Shown here: one piece after another, positions 34,815 to 42,623 of the stretch
Layout: the number at the start of each line of letters is the position of its first letter
Numbering within the stretch: the first letter of the stretch is position 1
DNA from: an uncultured Castellaniella sp.
Lineage (GTDB): Bacteria; Pseudomonadota; Gammaproteobacteria; Burkholderiales; Burkholderiaceae_B
DNA: 64,000 bases
NCBI RefSeq assembly: GCF_937988725.1
Contig: NZ_CALKHS010000004.1
Coordinates: 124,001-188,000 of the forward strand
Direction: 5' to 3'
Position numbers and translations under genes: made by a program
Notes under the pieces: generated by a model
Databases searched by the model: none
The model's input: the letters and a program-made list of their open reading frames with translations, nothing else
What the model was told of the DNA's origin: nothing

Positions 34815-35658
34815 GTGTGCCTCTTTGCAGGATGACTTCCAGGACGAAACGGCTGCCGGTGTAGGACAGCAGCAGGAAGGCGAAACCGGCCAGGGTCCAG
34901 CGCAGGGCGATGCGCCCGCGCCAGCCCTGGATCATGCGCCCGGCCAGCAGCACGCCGAAGGTCACCCAGGACAGCAGGGTGAAGACGGTCTTGTGGTCCA
35001 TGGGCAGGGCCTGGCCGCTGATGCGCAGGGACACGATGATGCCGGTGATGACGGTGAGGGTCAGGATGATGAAGCCGATGCCGATCAGGCGGAACAGCAG
35101 CTGTTCCAGGGTCAGCAGGGGCGGCATGGCGCCCATGGCGCGGCCGATCAGGCCCTGTTCGCCTTCGGCCTCGATGGGGCGGTGCAGGTGGCGGTCCAGC
35201 ACGGTCATCAGCATGGCGTGCAGGGCGGCGACGGTGATCAGGCCGTAGGCCGTCATGGCGATCAGCAGGTGGACGCGCAGCCAGTCGTTGTTGGCGTGCG
35301 GCACCAGGTAGCCGTGCGGGAAGATGGCCGCCAGCAGGCTGATCAGGGTGGCGGCCGGCAGCAGCAACAGCAGCAGGCTGTCCAGGCGCAGCAGGAAATT
35401 TTCGATCCAGAAGACGATCATGCCCAGCCACATGGCGGTGGACAGGGCCAGCGCCCAGCCCAGGTGCAGGCCGGTGGGCACGACGACGGCGGAAATCAGA
35501 CCGATGCCGTGCAGGGCGATGGCCCCCAGCAGGCAGCTGCGGCCGATGGTGCTGCTGGGCCGCACGTCCTGGGCGCGGGCGATCGGGCGCCACAGGGCCA
35601 GGCCCAGTACGGCGTAGGCCAGCGCGGCAAGCAAGTGAAATACAATGCTGACTGACAT
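34807..35658 (-). CDS. CcsA-like cytochrome c assembly-type inner membrane protein (YpjD)
   Basis: A 283-residue integral membrane protein with about eight helices. The segment NNDWLRVHLLIAMTAYGLITVAALHA, a conserved His in MDHKTVFTLLSW, and an aromatic-rich C-terminus fit the cytochrome-c assembly/CcsA superfamily. The E. coli homologue YpjD also lies next to ffh, as here (divergent, 93 bp apart). Its precise role is uncertain; divalent-metal tolerance has been linked to YpjD. It is the first gene of the run leading to ampD. Confidence 0.88.
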   Translation of the reverse strand: MSVSIVFHLLAALAYAVLGLALWRPIARAQDVRPSSTIGRSCLLGAIALHGIGLISAVVVPTGLHLGWALALSTAMWLGMIVFWIENFLLRLDSLLLLLLPAATLISLLAAIFPHGYLVPHANNDWLRVHLLIAMTAYGLITVAALHAMLMTVLDRHLHRPIEAEGEQGLIGRAMGAMPPLLTLEQLLFRLIGIGFIILTLTVITGIIVSLRISGQALPMDHKTVFTLLSWVTFGVLLAGRMIQGWRGRIALRWTLAGFAFLLLSYTGSRFVLEVILQRGTLG

Positions 35659-35751
35659 AGTCCTGTCGGTGTCCGGCGCACGGCGTGCGCCACAAAAGCT
35701 TCCATTTTATGCGCTGGCCGACGGATCAACCAGTTTTGTGGAACCTGCCCC

Positions 35752-37167
35752 ATGCTCGATAACCTGACTTCTCGCCTGTCGCGCATCGTCAAGACGATGC
35801 GCGGCGAGGCCCGCCTGACCGAGTCGAACACTCAGGAAATGCTGCGCGAGGTCCGGCTGGCGCTGCTGGAGGCCGACGTCGCCCTGCCCGTGGTGCGCGA
35901 TTTCGTCGGCCGGGTCAAATCCGCCGCCCTGGGCCAGGAAGTCGCCGGCAGCCTGAACCCCGGCCAGGCCCTGGTGGGGATCGTGCACAAGGAACTCACC
36001 GCCCTGATGGGCGGCGATCTGGGGGCGGACGCCGGCGAACTGTCGCTGGCGGCGCAGCCCCCGGCCGTGATCCTGATGGCCGGCCTGCAGGGCGCGGGCA
36101 AGACCACCACCACCGGCAAGCTGGCCAAATGGCTGTCCGAGGGCAACCACGTCCAGCACGGCCGCAAGACCGGGCGCAAGAAAGTGCTGGTCGTCAGCGC
36201 CGACGTCTATCGCCCCGCCGCCATCGATCAATTGAAGACCGTGGCGGCCCAGGTGGGGGTCGATTTCCTGCCCACGGAATCCACGCAGAAGCCCCAGGAC
36301 ATCGCCCGCGACGCCCTGGATCACGCCCGCCGCCAGCATTACGACGTGCTGATCGTCGATACGGCGGGCCGCCTGGGCATCGACCAGGCCATGATGGACG
36401 AGATCCGCGCCCTGCATGGCCTGCTGAATCCGATCGAGACCCTGTTCGTGGTGGACGCCATGCAGGGGCAGGACGCGGTCAACGTGGCCCGCGCGTTCTC
36501 CGAGGCCCTGCCGCTGACGGGCGTGGTCATGACCAAGCTGGACGGCGACGCCCGGGGCGGCGCCGCGCTGTCGGTGCGCCAGATCACCGGCAAGCCGCTG
36601 AAATTCGTCGGCATGTCAGAAAAACTGGACGGGCTGGAGCCTTTCCATCCCGAACGCATGGCCCAGCGCATCCTGGGCATGGGCGACATCGTGTCGCTGG
36701 TCGAGCAGGCCCAGAAGAACATCGACATCGCCGAGGCCCAGAAACTGGCCGCCCGGCTGAAATCCGGCGACCGCTTCGACCTGAACGATTTCCGCGACCA
36801 GCTGCAGCAGGTGAAAAAAATGGGGGACATGGGATCCCTGCTGGAAAAACTGCCGGCCCAGTTCGCCCAGGCGGCGTCCCAGGTGCAGGGCGGTCAGGCC
36901 GAAAAGCAGCTGGCCCGCACCGAAGGCATCCTGAATTCCATGACGGCGCTGGAACGCGCCAAGCCCGAGCTGATCAAGGCGTCCCGCAAGCGCCGCATCG
37001 CGGCCGGGTCCGGCGTGCCGGTCCAGGAAGTCAACCGCATGCTCAAGCAGTTCGAGCAGATGCAGAGCATGATGAAACAGATGAAAAAGGGCGGCATGGC
37101 GAAGATGATGCGCGCCATGGGTGGGTTGAAAGGTCTGGGCGGGATGGGCCGGGGCGGCTTCCGCTGA
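35752..37167 (+). CDS. ffh: Signal recognition particle protein Ffh
   Basis: A 471-residue SRP GTPase. It has an N-terminal four-helix N domain, a G domain with GLQGAGKTTTTGKLAKWL near residue 108, DTAGRL near 200, TKLDGDARGG near 258, and a C-terminal methionine-rich M domain (many MK/MQ pairs after 420, ending GGMGRGGFR) that binds 4.5S RNA and signal sequences. It targets nascent membrane proteins to FtsY and the translocon. Full length. It converges with the bacterioferritin gene with no intergenic base. Confidence 0.98.
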   Translation: MLDNLTSRLSRIVKTMRGEARLTESNTQEMLREVRLALLEADVALPVVRDFVGRVKSAALGQEVAGSLNPGQALVGIVHKELTALMGGDLGADAGELSLAAQPPAVILMAGLQGAGKTTTTGKLAKWLSEGNHVQHGRKTGRKKVLVVSADVYRPAAIDQLKTVAAQVGVDFLPTESTQKPQDIARDALDHARRQHYDVLIVDTAGRLGIDQAMMDEIRALHGLLNPIETLFVVDAMQGQDAVNVARAFSEALPLTGVVMTKLDGDARGGAALSVRQITGKPLKFVGMSEKLDGLEPFHPERMAQRILGMGDIVSLVEQAQKNIDIAEAQKLAARLKSGDRFDLNDFRDQLQQVKKMGDMGSLLEKLPAQFAQAASQVQGGQAEKQLARTEGILNSMTALERAKPELIKASRKRRIAAGSGVPVQEVNRMLKQFEQMQSMMKQMKKGGMAKMMRAMGGLKGLGGMGRGGFR

Positions 37168-37632
37168 TCAGACCTGGGACTGCAGGTAGTTTTCCAGGCC
37201 GATCTGTTCGATCAGGCGGACCTGCTGTTCCAGCCAGTAGGCGTGATCGGACTCGGTGTCCTTCAGCTGCAGCAGCAACAGGTCCCGGGTGACGAAATCG
37301 CCGTGCTTTTCGCACAGCGCGATGCCTTCGCGCAATGACGCCCGGACTTCATATTCCAGATCGAGGTCGGCGCGCAGCATGCCGGGCACGTCCGTGCCGG
37401 GCGTGAAGGCGCTGGGCCGCATGTCGGGTTCGCCTTCCAGCATCAGGATGCGCCGCAGAAGACTGTCGGCGTGCTGGGTTTCTTCCTGCATTTCGTGGTC
37501 GTTGCGCGTGAACAGCTTGTCCAGGCCCAGGTCCTGGTAGCGGCGGGAATGGATGAAATACTGGTCCCGCGCGGCAAGTTCATCGCGCAGCTGGCGCGTC
37601 AGGTAGGCGAGGACTTCGGGGTGGCCTTTCAT
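37168..37632 (-). CDS. bfr: Bacterioferritin family protein lacking the haem-ligand methionine
   Basis: A 154-residue four-helix ferritin-like subunit. Ferroxidase ligands are present: E18, E51 and H54 (QEETQHAD), the Glu near 93, and ESDH near residue 127; Y25 is conserved. At position 52, where haem-binding bacterioferritins have Met, this protein has Thr. It therefore probably does not bind bridging haem and would resemble the non-haem subunit type that co-assembles with a haem-binding partner. It stores iron as ferric mineral in the cytoplasm. It follows thiS on the minus strand. Confidence 0.92.
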   Translation of the reverse strand: MKGHPEVLAYLTRQLRDELAARDQYFIHSRRYQDLGLDKLFTRNDHEMQEETQHADSLLRRILMLEGEPDMRPSAFTPGTDVPGMLRADLDLEYEVRASLREGIALCEKHGDFVTRDLLLLQLKDTESDHAYWLEQQVRLIEQIGLENYLQSQV

Positions 37633-37677
37633 GGTGCGTCTCGGAAGAGGGGACGCGCACAGTATGCCATGGGTGAA

Positions 37678-37884
37678 TCACCCGCCCCCCACCGCCACGA
37701 CGATTTCCAGGCGGTCGCCGTCGGCCAGCGCGGTCTGGCCGTGCTGGCTGCGCGGCACGATGTCGCCATTGCGTTCCACGGCGATGCGCTTGCCCTGGTA
37801 GCCCAGGTGAACGATCAGATCCTGGACGGTGCGCACCTGGTCCAGATGGGTTTCGTGGCCGTTCAGATGGATGGTCAGGCTCAT
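37678..37884 (-). CDS. thiS: Sulfur carrier protein ThiS
   Basis: A 68-residue ubiquitin-like beta-grasp protein ending VVAVGGG; the terminal Gly-Gly is the thiocarboxylation site that donates sulfur for the thiazole of thiamine. Residues such as RIAVERNGDIVPRS and GDRLEIV are typical. It lies 13 bp after the proline iminopeptidase gene on the same strand. The usual partner thiG is not adjacent, so thiazole synthesis genes must be elsewhere. Confidence 0.92.
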   Translation of the reverse strand: MSLTIHLNGHETHLDQVRTVQDLIVHLGYQGKRIAVERNGDIVPRSQHGQTALADGDRLEIVVAVGGG

Positions 37885-37897
37885 GGCGTGGGCTCCT

Positions 37898-38830
37898 TCA
37901 GGCGAAGTGGTCCGTGGCGGCCAGCAGCTGCTTCAGGATGCCGGGTTCGTCGAAGGCGTGGCCGGCGTCCGGGATCAAATGGAAATCCGCCTTGGGCCAG
38001 GCCTTGTGCAGGTCCCAGGCGGACCTGGCCGGCGTACAGGCATCATAGCGGCCCTGCACGATCACGCCGGGGATGTCCGCCAGCTTGTGCGCGTCGCGCA
38101 GTAGCTGGCCTTCTTCCATGAAGCCCTTGTTCACGAAATAGTGGTTCTCGATGCGGGCGAAGGCCAGCGCCGCCTGGTCGGCCGCATGGGCCTGCAGGTG
38201 CTGGGGATTGGGCAGCAGGCTGATGGTGTGGCTTTCCCATTGCGTCCAGGCGTGCGCCGCCTGCAGCTGGGCCTGCGGATCGTCGCCCGTCAGGCGGCGG
38301 TGGTAGGCCGCGATCAGGTCGCCGCGTTCGGCTTCGGGGATGGGGGCCAGGTAGCTTTCCCAGATGTCCGGGAACAGCCAGGACGCGCCTTCCTGGTAGA
38401 ACCAGCGCAGTTCGGCCTGGCGCAGCAGGAAGATCCCGCGCACGATCAGGGCCCGCACCCGGTCCGGGTGGGTCTCGGCGTAGGCCAGGGCCAGCGTGGA
38501 CCCCCAGGATCCGCCGAACACCACCATCTGCCCGGCCTTCAGGACTTCAGTGCGCAGCCGCTCGATGTCGGCCACCAGATCCCAGGTCGTGTTGTGCTCC
38601 AGACAGGCCGACGGCGTGGATCGGCCGCAGCCGCGCTGATCGAACAGCAGGATGTTGTAGCGGCTGGGGTCGAAGACCCGCCGATGGGCGGCGGAACAGC
38701 CCGCGCCCGGCCCGCCGTGCAGGAAGACGGCCGGGGTGCCTTCCGGGTTGCCGCACAGTTCCCAGTACACGCGATGGCCGTGGCCGACGTCCAGGGTGCC
38801 CTGGGCGTATGGTTCGATTTCCGGATACAT
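37898..38830 (-). CDS. pip: Proline iminopeptidase
   Basis: A 310-residue alpha/beta hydrolase removing N-terminal proline from peptides. It has the HGGPGAGCSAAHRRVFDP oxyanion region, FDQRGCGRSTPSACLEHNTTWDLVADIE, the nucleophile elbow GGSWGSTLALAYA, and catalytic Asp/His in GRYDACTPARSAWDLHKAWP and DAGHAFDE. It starts at ATG 38830, which overlaps the trmB stop by one base (TGATG), so the two are translationally coupled. The open frame further upstream is not coding. Confidence 0.95.
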   Translation of the reverse strand: MYPEIEPYAQGTLDVGHGHRVYWELCGNPEGTPAVFLHGGPGAGCSAAHRRVFDPSRYNILLFDQRGCGRSTPSACLEHNTTWDLVADIERLRTEVLKAGQMVVFGGSWGSTLALAYAETHPDRVRALIVRGIFLLRQAELRWFYQEGASWLFPDIWESYLAPIPEAERGDLIAAYHRRLTGDDPQAQLQAAHAWTQWESHTISLLPNPQHLQAHAADQAALAFARIENHYFVNKGFMEEGQLLRDAHKLADIPGVIVQGRYDACTPARSAWDLHKAWPKADFHLIPDAGHAFDEPGILKQLLAATDHFA

Positions 38831-39582
38831 CAATCCGCCTTTGTGTCGTGTGCGGCGTCGGCTGGCGTCCGCCGCGTGAAGATCAGGTCCCAGACCCCGT
38901 GGCCCAGCCGCAGCCCCCGATTCTCGAATTTGGTCAGGGGCCGGTAGTCGGGGCGGGGCGCGTAGCCGTCGCAAGTGTTCCGCAGCCCCGGTTCGGCGGA
39001 CAGCACGTCCAGCATCTGCTGCGCGTAGTGTTCCCAGTCGGTCGCGCAGTGAAGATACGCTCCCGGCGCCAGACGGCTGACCAGCAGTTCGATGAACGCC
39101 GGCTGGATCAGGCGGCGCTTGTGGTGGCGTTTCTTCGGCCAGGGGTCGGGGAAGTAGATGTGCGCCCCGGCCAGCGAACCCGGCTCGATCATGTCGCGCA
39201 GCACCTCGACCGCGTCATGCTGGATGATGCGGATGTTGTCCAGCCCGTGTTCGTGGATGCGTTTCAGCAGGGCGCCCACGCCGGCGTTGAAGACCTCTAC
39301 GCCCAGGAAATTGTCGCCCGGCCGGGCCTGGGCGATCTGCTGGGTGGTCTCGCCCATGCCGAAGCCGATTTCCAGGATCGTGGGCGCCGTGCGACCGAAG
39401 GCGCCTGCCAGGTCCAGGGGGGCGTTCCGGTAGCGGATCGACCAGCGCGGCAGCCATTCGGCGATCGCCTGTTCCTGGCTGGGCGTGATGTGGGCGCGGC
39501 GATGGACGAAGCTGCGGATGTGCGTGCTGCCCGAGGGCGTCTGCGCCGTGACGATGGGCGGGGGAGTCTTTGGGAGGTTCAA
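38830..39582 (-). CDS. trmB: tRNA (guanine-N7-)-methyltransferase TrmB
   Basis: A 250-residue SAM-dependent enzyme forming m7G46 in tRNA. The SAM site is ILEIGFGMGETTQQIAQARP, and the family signature IYFPDPWPKKRHHKRRLIQP includes catalytic residues; the C-terminal YRPLTKFENRGLRLGHGVWDL is also typical. The only plausible start is a TTG at 39582 with no good ribosome site; no in-frame ATG lies near the N-terminus. It heads a trmB-pip-thiS-bfr run and is divergent from tRNA-Gly. Confidence 0.95.
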   Translation of the reverse strand: MNLPKTPPPIVTAQTPSGSTHIRSFVHRRAHITPSQEQAIAEWLPRWSIRYRNAPLDLAGAFGRTAPTILEIGFGMGETTQQIAQARPGDNFLGVEVFNAGVGALLKRIHEHGLDNIRIIQHDAVEVLRDMIEPGSLAGAHIYFPDPWPKKRHHKRRLIQPAFIELLVSRLAPGAYLHCATDWEHYAQQMLDVLSAEPGLRNTCDGYAPRPDYRPLTKFENRGLRLGHGVWDLIFTRRTPADAAHDTKAD

Positions 39583-39668
39583 AATGAGGTAAAATACAGG
39601 GCTTCAGGGATTTCCGTGGCCTTCAATTTTACCCACAAATCCTTGTGCATCAATCGATTGCATCGATT

Positions 39669-39742
39669 GCGGGTGTAGTTTAATGGTAAAACTTGAGCTT
39701 CCCAAGCTTACGTCGTGGGTTCGATTCCCATCACCCGCTCCA
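39669..39742 (+). tRNA. tRNA-Gly (anticodon CCC)
   Basis: A 74-base cloverleaf: acceptor GCGGGTG pairing with CACCCGC, discriminator T, encoded CCA. The D arm is present, and the anticodon stem TGAGC/GCTTA (one G-T pair) encloses the loop TTCCCAA with anticodon CCC. The T arm is GTGGG-TTCGATT-CCCAT with a terminal wobble. It reads GGG codons. Confidence 0.93.
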
Positions 39743-39908
39743 CTTCGGCTTTCCAAGGGCTTCCGCTGGGCGCCAGGGAACGCCGTACGTCATTGCCAGG
39801 CCTGACGATTTTTATCCAGTCTTGATCCACTGGCTTCCAGCAGAGGCCACACCGGGCGATGCTAAGCCGAGACCGGATCAAGGCAACCCTTCCCCTACCT
39901 GTATGAAA

Positions 39909-39933
39909 TCCAGAATTGGGTCCAGATTCTGGA
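39909..39933. promoter_or_regulatory. Dyad upstream of the sigma-54 promoter, candidate activator site
   Basis: TCCAGAAT and ATTCTGGA form a perfect 8-bp inverted repeat with a 9-base centre. It lies about 145 bp upstream of the predicted sigma-54 start site, a usual distance for an upstream activator sequence. The cluster's own NtrC-type regulator is the obvious candidate to bind it. No protein footprint is known. The rest of 39743-40115, a spacer of about 370 bp, holds no recognisable gene. Confidence 0.45.
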
Positions 39934-40051
39934 ATCCGCGCCATTGAATGCATGCGCAGGCCGGCGGCCCCATGCTGCACTTGCCGTTAGACACGCTCCA
40001 GTGAATTGATTGATAAGAGTTTTTGCCGGCAGGCGGCGACGCCTGCACATG

Positions 40052-40068
40052 TTGGCATGTAATTTGCT
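40052..40068 (+). promoter_or_regulatory. Sigma-54 (-24/-12) promoter of the DUF4956-VTC cluster
   Basis: TTGGCATGTAATTTGCT matches the consensus YTGGCACGRNNNTTGCW at all but two positions. It has the invariant GG (40054-40055) and GC (40066-40067) separated by exactly 10 bp. Transcription would begin near 40079, about 37 bases before the DUF4956 start. A GCAGGCG-GCGA-CGCCTGC hairpin (40029-40046) lies just upstream. The same cluster encodes a sigma-54-dependent activator. Confidence 0.75.
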
Positions 40069-40115
40069 TCTTCTGGAAATCAGGTTGGGCCGCCTTGGCC
40101 TGCGTCGGAAGAGAA

Positions 40116-40703
40116 ATGATGCTGCCAACATTCACGCTTACTCCTTTGCTCGAACTGGCCGCACGGTTCTGCATTGATATTGTTGCAGTGCTGGTACTGG
40201 TCTTTGGCATGTACTACCGGCGCCATCACGACAAGGAGCTTGTCACCGCTGCTTCGCTGTTCAATACCTTTGTCTTCGCGGTGCTGACCATCCTGTCCAG
40301 CGTCGAATTCAGCGTGGCTGCGGGATTCGGCTTGTTCGCGATTCTCGCTTTGTTCACGCTGCGATCGGAGCAGATAACAAAGATCGAAATCACCTACTTC
40401 TTCGGGAGTGTGGCGATCGCGGTGATTTGTTCAGTGCATGGCACGCAAATCCCGTTCGTGGCCGCCACCGTTGCTTTCGTACTCGTGGGGGCCTACGTCC
40501 TGGATCATCCGAGGATCCTGCGGTCGGTAGACGGTATCAAGATCACTCTGGACAAGATCGATGCCCACGCGCTTTGCGACCAAGGCAAGATGCGCGCCGA
40601 TCTCGCCAGGCGGCTGGGCGTGGAAGTGATGTTCTATCGGATCATTTCGTTCGACTACGTCAATGATCTGGCGCGCATCGATGTCTACTACCGCAAAAGT
40701 TGA
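40116..40703 (+). CDS. DUF4956 family membrane protein
   Basis: A 195-residue protein with about four membrane helices (about 12-30, 40-58, 62-80 and 95-130) and a cytoplasmic C-terminal tail of about 70 residues. The segment ASLFNTFVFAVLTILSSVEF and FGLFAILALFTLRSEQI fit DUF4956, a family repeatedly found next to VTC-domain genes. Its role is unknown; it may form the membrane part of a polyphosphate-making complex, by analogy with membrane-bound yeast VTC. The start at ATG 40116 (or 40119) follows GGAAGAGAA. It is the first gene after the sigma-54 promoter. Confidence 0.82.
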   Translation: MMLPTFTLTPLLELAARFCIDIVAVLVLVFGMYYRRHHDKELVTAASLFNTFVFAVLTILSSVEFSVAAGFGLFAILALFTLRSEQITKIEITYFFGSVAIAVICSVHGTQIPFVAATVAFVLVGAYVLDHPRILRSVDGIKITLDKIDAHALCDQGKMRADLARRLGVEVMFYRIISFDYVNDLARIDVYYRKS

Positions 40704-40712
40704 GGAGACACG

Positions 40713-41618
40713 ATGTCTATTGTTGGCTCAACTCCCGTCGCCACGCTGCAGTGGCTAATGGAACGCTTCCAGCCGATCAGTCTTGGACAGCTCAATGCCA
40801 GGGCTGAGATGCTCCGGCGGCGCGACAACAAATACGTGGTTCGCAAGGACGTTCTCGAGCAAGTGCTAGTCGGACTGGCTAGTCATTTCGACATTCTGGA
40901 GATTGACGGCAGACGGGTCTTCACCTATGAGACGTGCTACTTCGACGATATCGAGCGGACGAACTACTTCGATCATCATCGGCATCGTCGCCAACGTTGC
41001 AAGGTCCGTATCCGCAGGTACACCGATGCCGACCTCTGCTTTGTCGAGGTGAAGCTGAAAGGCAAGCGCGATGCCACCATCAAGAGGCGCTTGGTCTATT
41101 CCTCGAGCAAGTACGGTGTACTGGACGAGAGCGCGAGGGCCTATATCCGCGCCTCCTACCAAGGCCTGTACGGGCGCGCCTTCGATCGGGCATTGGAGCC
41201 CGTGATCCACATGCAATACCAAAGGATGACGTTGGTCGCCAAACACGACCATGAGCGGATGACCATTGATTGCGCCCTGGTGTTCAAGGGGCCATCCGGC
41301 ACGCGCGGCGTCGACGAAGACGTCTTCATCGTGGAGACCAAGTCGGCCAACGGCAATGGTATTGCCGACAAGGTTCTGCGCGCGTTTCACCAGCACCCGA
41401 CCCGGCGATGTTCAAAGTATTGCGTGGCGATGGCCGCGTTGCGGCAGGTGGCCAAGCACAACAACTTTCTCGTGGCGCTGCGCAAGCTCGATGTCGTGCC
41501 GTCGCCCGTCGCTGGCCATGGTGCGGCGGAGAACGGGGTGATTCGTCCCAATGCTCCCGCAATCGTTCCAACCGTTGCCTCGCCCACGGATATCAACTTT
41601 GCTTTAAAGAGGACATGA
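40713..41618 (+). CDS. VTC-domain protein, putative polyphosphate polymerase
   Basis: A 301-residue soluble protein with the VTC/triphosphate-tunnel-like fold. It has RRRDNKYVVRKDVLEQVL at the start, YETCYFDDIERTNYFDHH, and the basic/acidic strands CKVRIRRYTDAD, CFVEVKLKGKRD and DVFIVETKSANG that line the tunnel in the family. Yeast Vtc4 makes polyphosphate from ATP with such a domain. The gene follows DUF4956 by 9 bp with a GAGGAG site overlapping the stop. Enzyme activity is inferred from the fold; bacterial members are little studied. Confidence 0.82.
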   Translation: MSIVGSTPVATLQWLMERFQPISLGQLNARAEMLRRRDNKYVVRKDVLEQVLVGLASHFDILEIDGRRVFTYETCYFDDIERTNYFDHHRHRRQRCKVRIRRYTDADLCFVEVKLKGKRDATIKRRLVYSSSKYGVLDESARAYIRASYQGLYGRAFDRALEPVIHMQYQRMTLVAKHDHERMTIDCALVFKGPSGTRGVDEDVFIVETKSANGNGIADKVLRAFHQHPTRRCSKYCVAMAALRQVAKHNNFLVALRKLDVVPSPVAGHGAAENGVIRPNAPAIVPTVASPTDINFALKRT

Positions 41619-41619
41619 C

Positions 41620-42606
41620 ATGCATTTCCCATTGCCGCTAACCGCCGCCATCGCGACCGCCGTCACTGTCTGCGCCGTACTGGCACCCACTTGCGGCGCC
41701 GGCGCACAGGAGTCCGCCGGCGCCCAGGCGCCGGCCAAGGCAGGCGCAGCCCGCTCCGCGTCCGAACCGGCAAGGTTTGATCTTGCCTCGACCGCAAAGG
41801 TGGGAGAGATTCACATTACCGAACTTTCCGGTCTGGCCTGGGACGCCGATGAGAAACTGTTGTACGCGATTTCCGACGCGGGCTACGTGTTCCAGTTCCG
41901 CCCCAAGCTCGATGGCGACGCGATCGTTGCGATCGAGCCGGTGCGCGCGGCCGCCCTGACGGACTCGCCGTCGGGAGGCGGCAAGCCGGGCAAGGGCTTC
42001 AACGCGGAAGGCCTGGCCGTGGAAAATGCGGCGAATGGAAAATCGGGCGATAGCGAGTTGATCATTTCTCTGGAGGGCAAGCCTCCCAGGGTCATGCGCT
42101 TCAGTCCGGCCGGGGAGGCGCTGGGTTCATTGCCCGTTCCATCGCCGGCGGATGATGCCAGTCACTATCGTAAGAAAGGACGGGGGCTGGAATCGGTTGC
42201 CATTCATCCGACATATGGGCTCATCACTGCGCCGGAGTCGCCGCTGTTGGGGCAACCGGAGGACAAGCACACCTTGTATTCGGACGGCCGGCAATGGTCG
42301 TTCGCGCGTCATTCACCAGATAGCCGCCTCAAAGGGATTGAAGTGCTGCCGGATGGCAAGCTCGTCGTTCTGGAACGTAACAAGGGCGGTTCGAAGAAGT
42401 CGCGGGTGGCCAGTTTGCGTCTTCTGGATCTCGCGACTTGCGCACAAGGCGGCGCCTGCGACGCCGACCTCCTGACAGAGCTTCCTGCCGGGCCGGACAA
42501 CTTCGAAGGCATGACGCTGATCGATCCGAAACATGTCCTGCTCGTCAGCGACAACAGCGGCCAGGTCACGCAGGATACGGTCTTCGTGCTGATCACGCGC
42601 CCATGA
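41620..42606 (+). CDS. Exported phytase-like (esterase-like activity of phytase) protein
   Basis: A 328-residue protein with a signal peptide (AAIATAVTVCAVLA, cleavage near residue 29) and a beta-propeller-like body. ITELSGLAWDADEKLLYAISDAG, GFNAEGLAVE, GRGLESVAIHP and LPAGPDNFEGMTLIDPKHVLLVSDN match the PF13449 phytase-like family with its repeated Glu-Gly/Ser blades. It is probably periplasmic; it could bind or hydrolyse phosphate esters, but enzymatic action in this family is poorly proven. It starts 1 bp after the VTC gene and overlaps the area of the porin start. Confidence 0.78.
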   Translation: MHFPLPLTAAIATAVTVCAVLAPTCGAGAQESAGAQAPAKAGAARSASEPARFDLASTAKVGEIHITELSGLAWDADEKLLYAISDAGYVFQFRPKLDGDAIVAIEPVRAAALTDSPSGGGKPGKGFNAEGLAVENAANGKSGDSELIISLEGKPPRVMRFSPAGEALGSLPVPSPADDASHYRKKGRGLESVAIHPTYGLITAPESPLLGQPEDKHTLYSDGRQWSFARHSPDSRLKGIEVLPDGKLVVLERNKGGSKKSRVASLRLLDLATCAQGGACDADLLTELPAGPDNFEGMTLIDPKHVLLVSDNSGQVTQDTVFVLITRP

Positions 42607-42623
42607 ACGCGGATGGGGGCGGC

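Noticed and set aside
37633..37900. Thiamine pyrophosphate riboswitch near thiS
   Set aside because: thiS is inside a gene run with only 13 bp upstream, and no CUGAGA-type thi-box core was seen.
39693..40115. Possible small genes in the spacer after tRNA-Gly
   Set aside because: The open frames overlap the tRNA or lack ribosome sites and protein-like composition; the dyad and sigma-54 promoter explain the region better.
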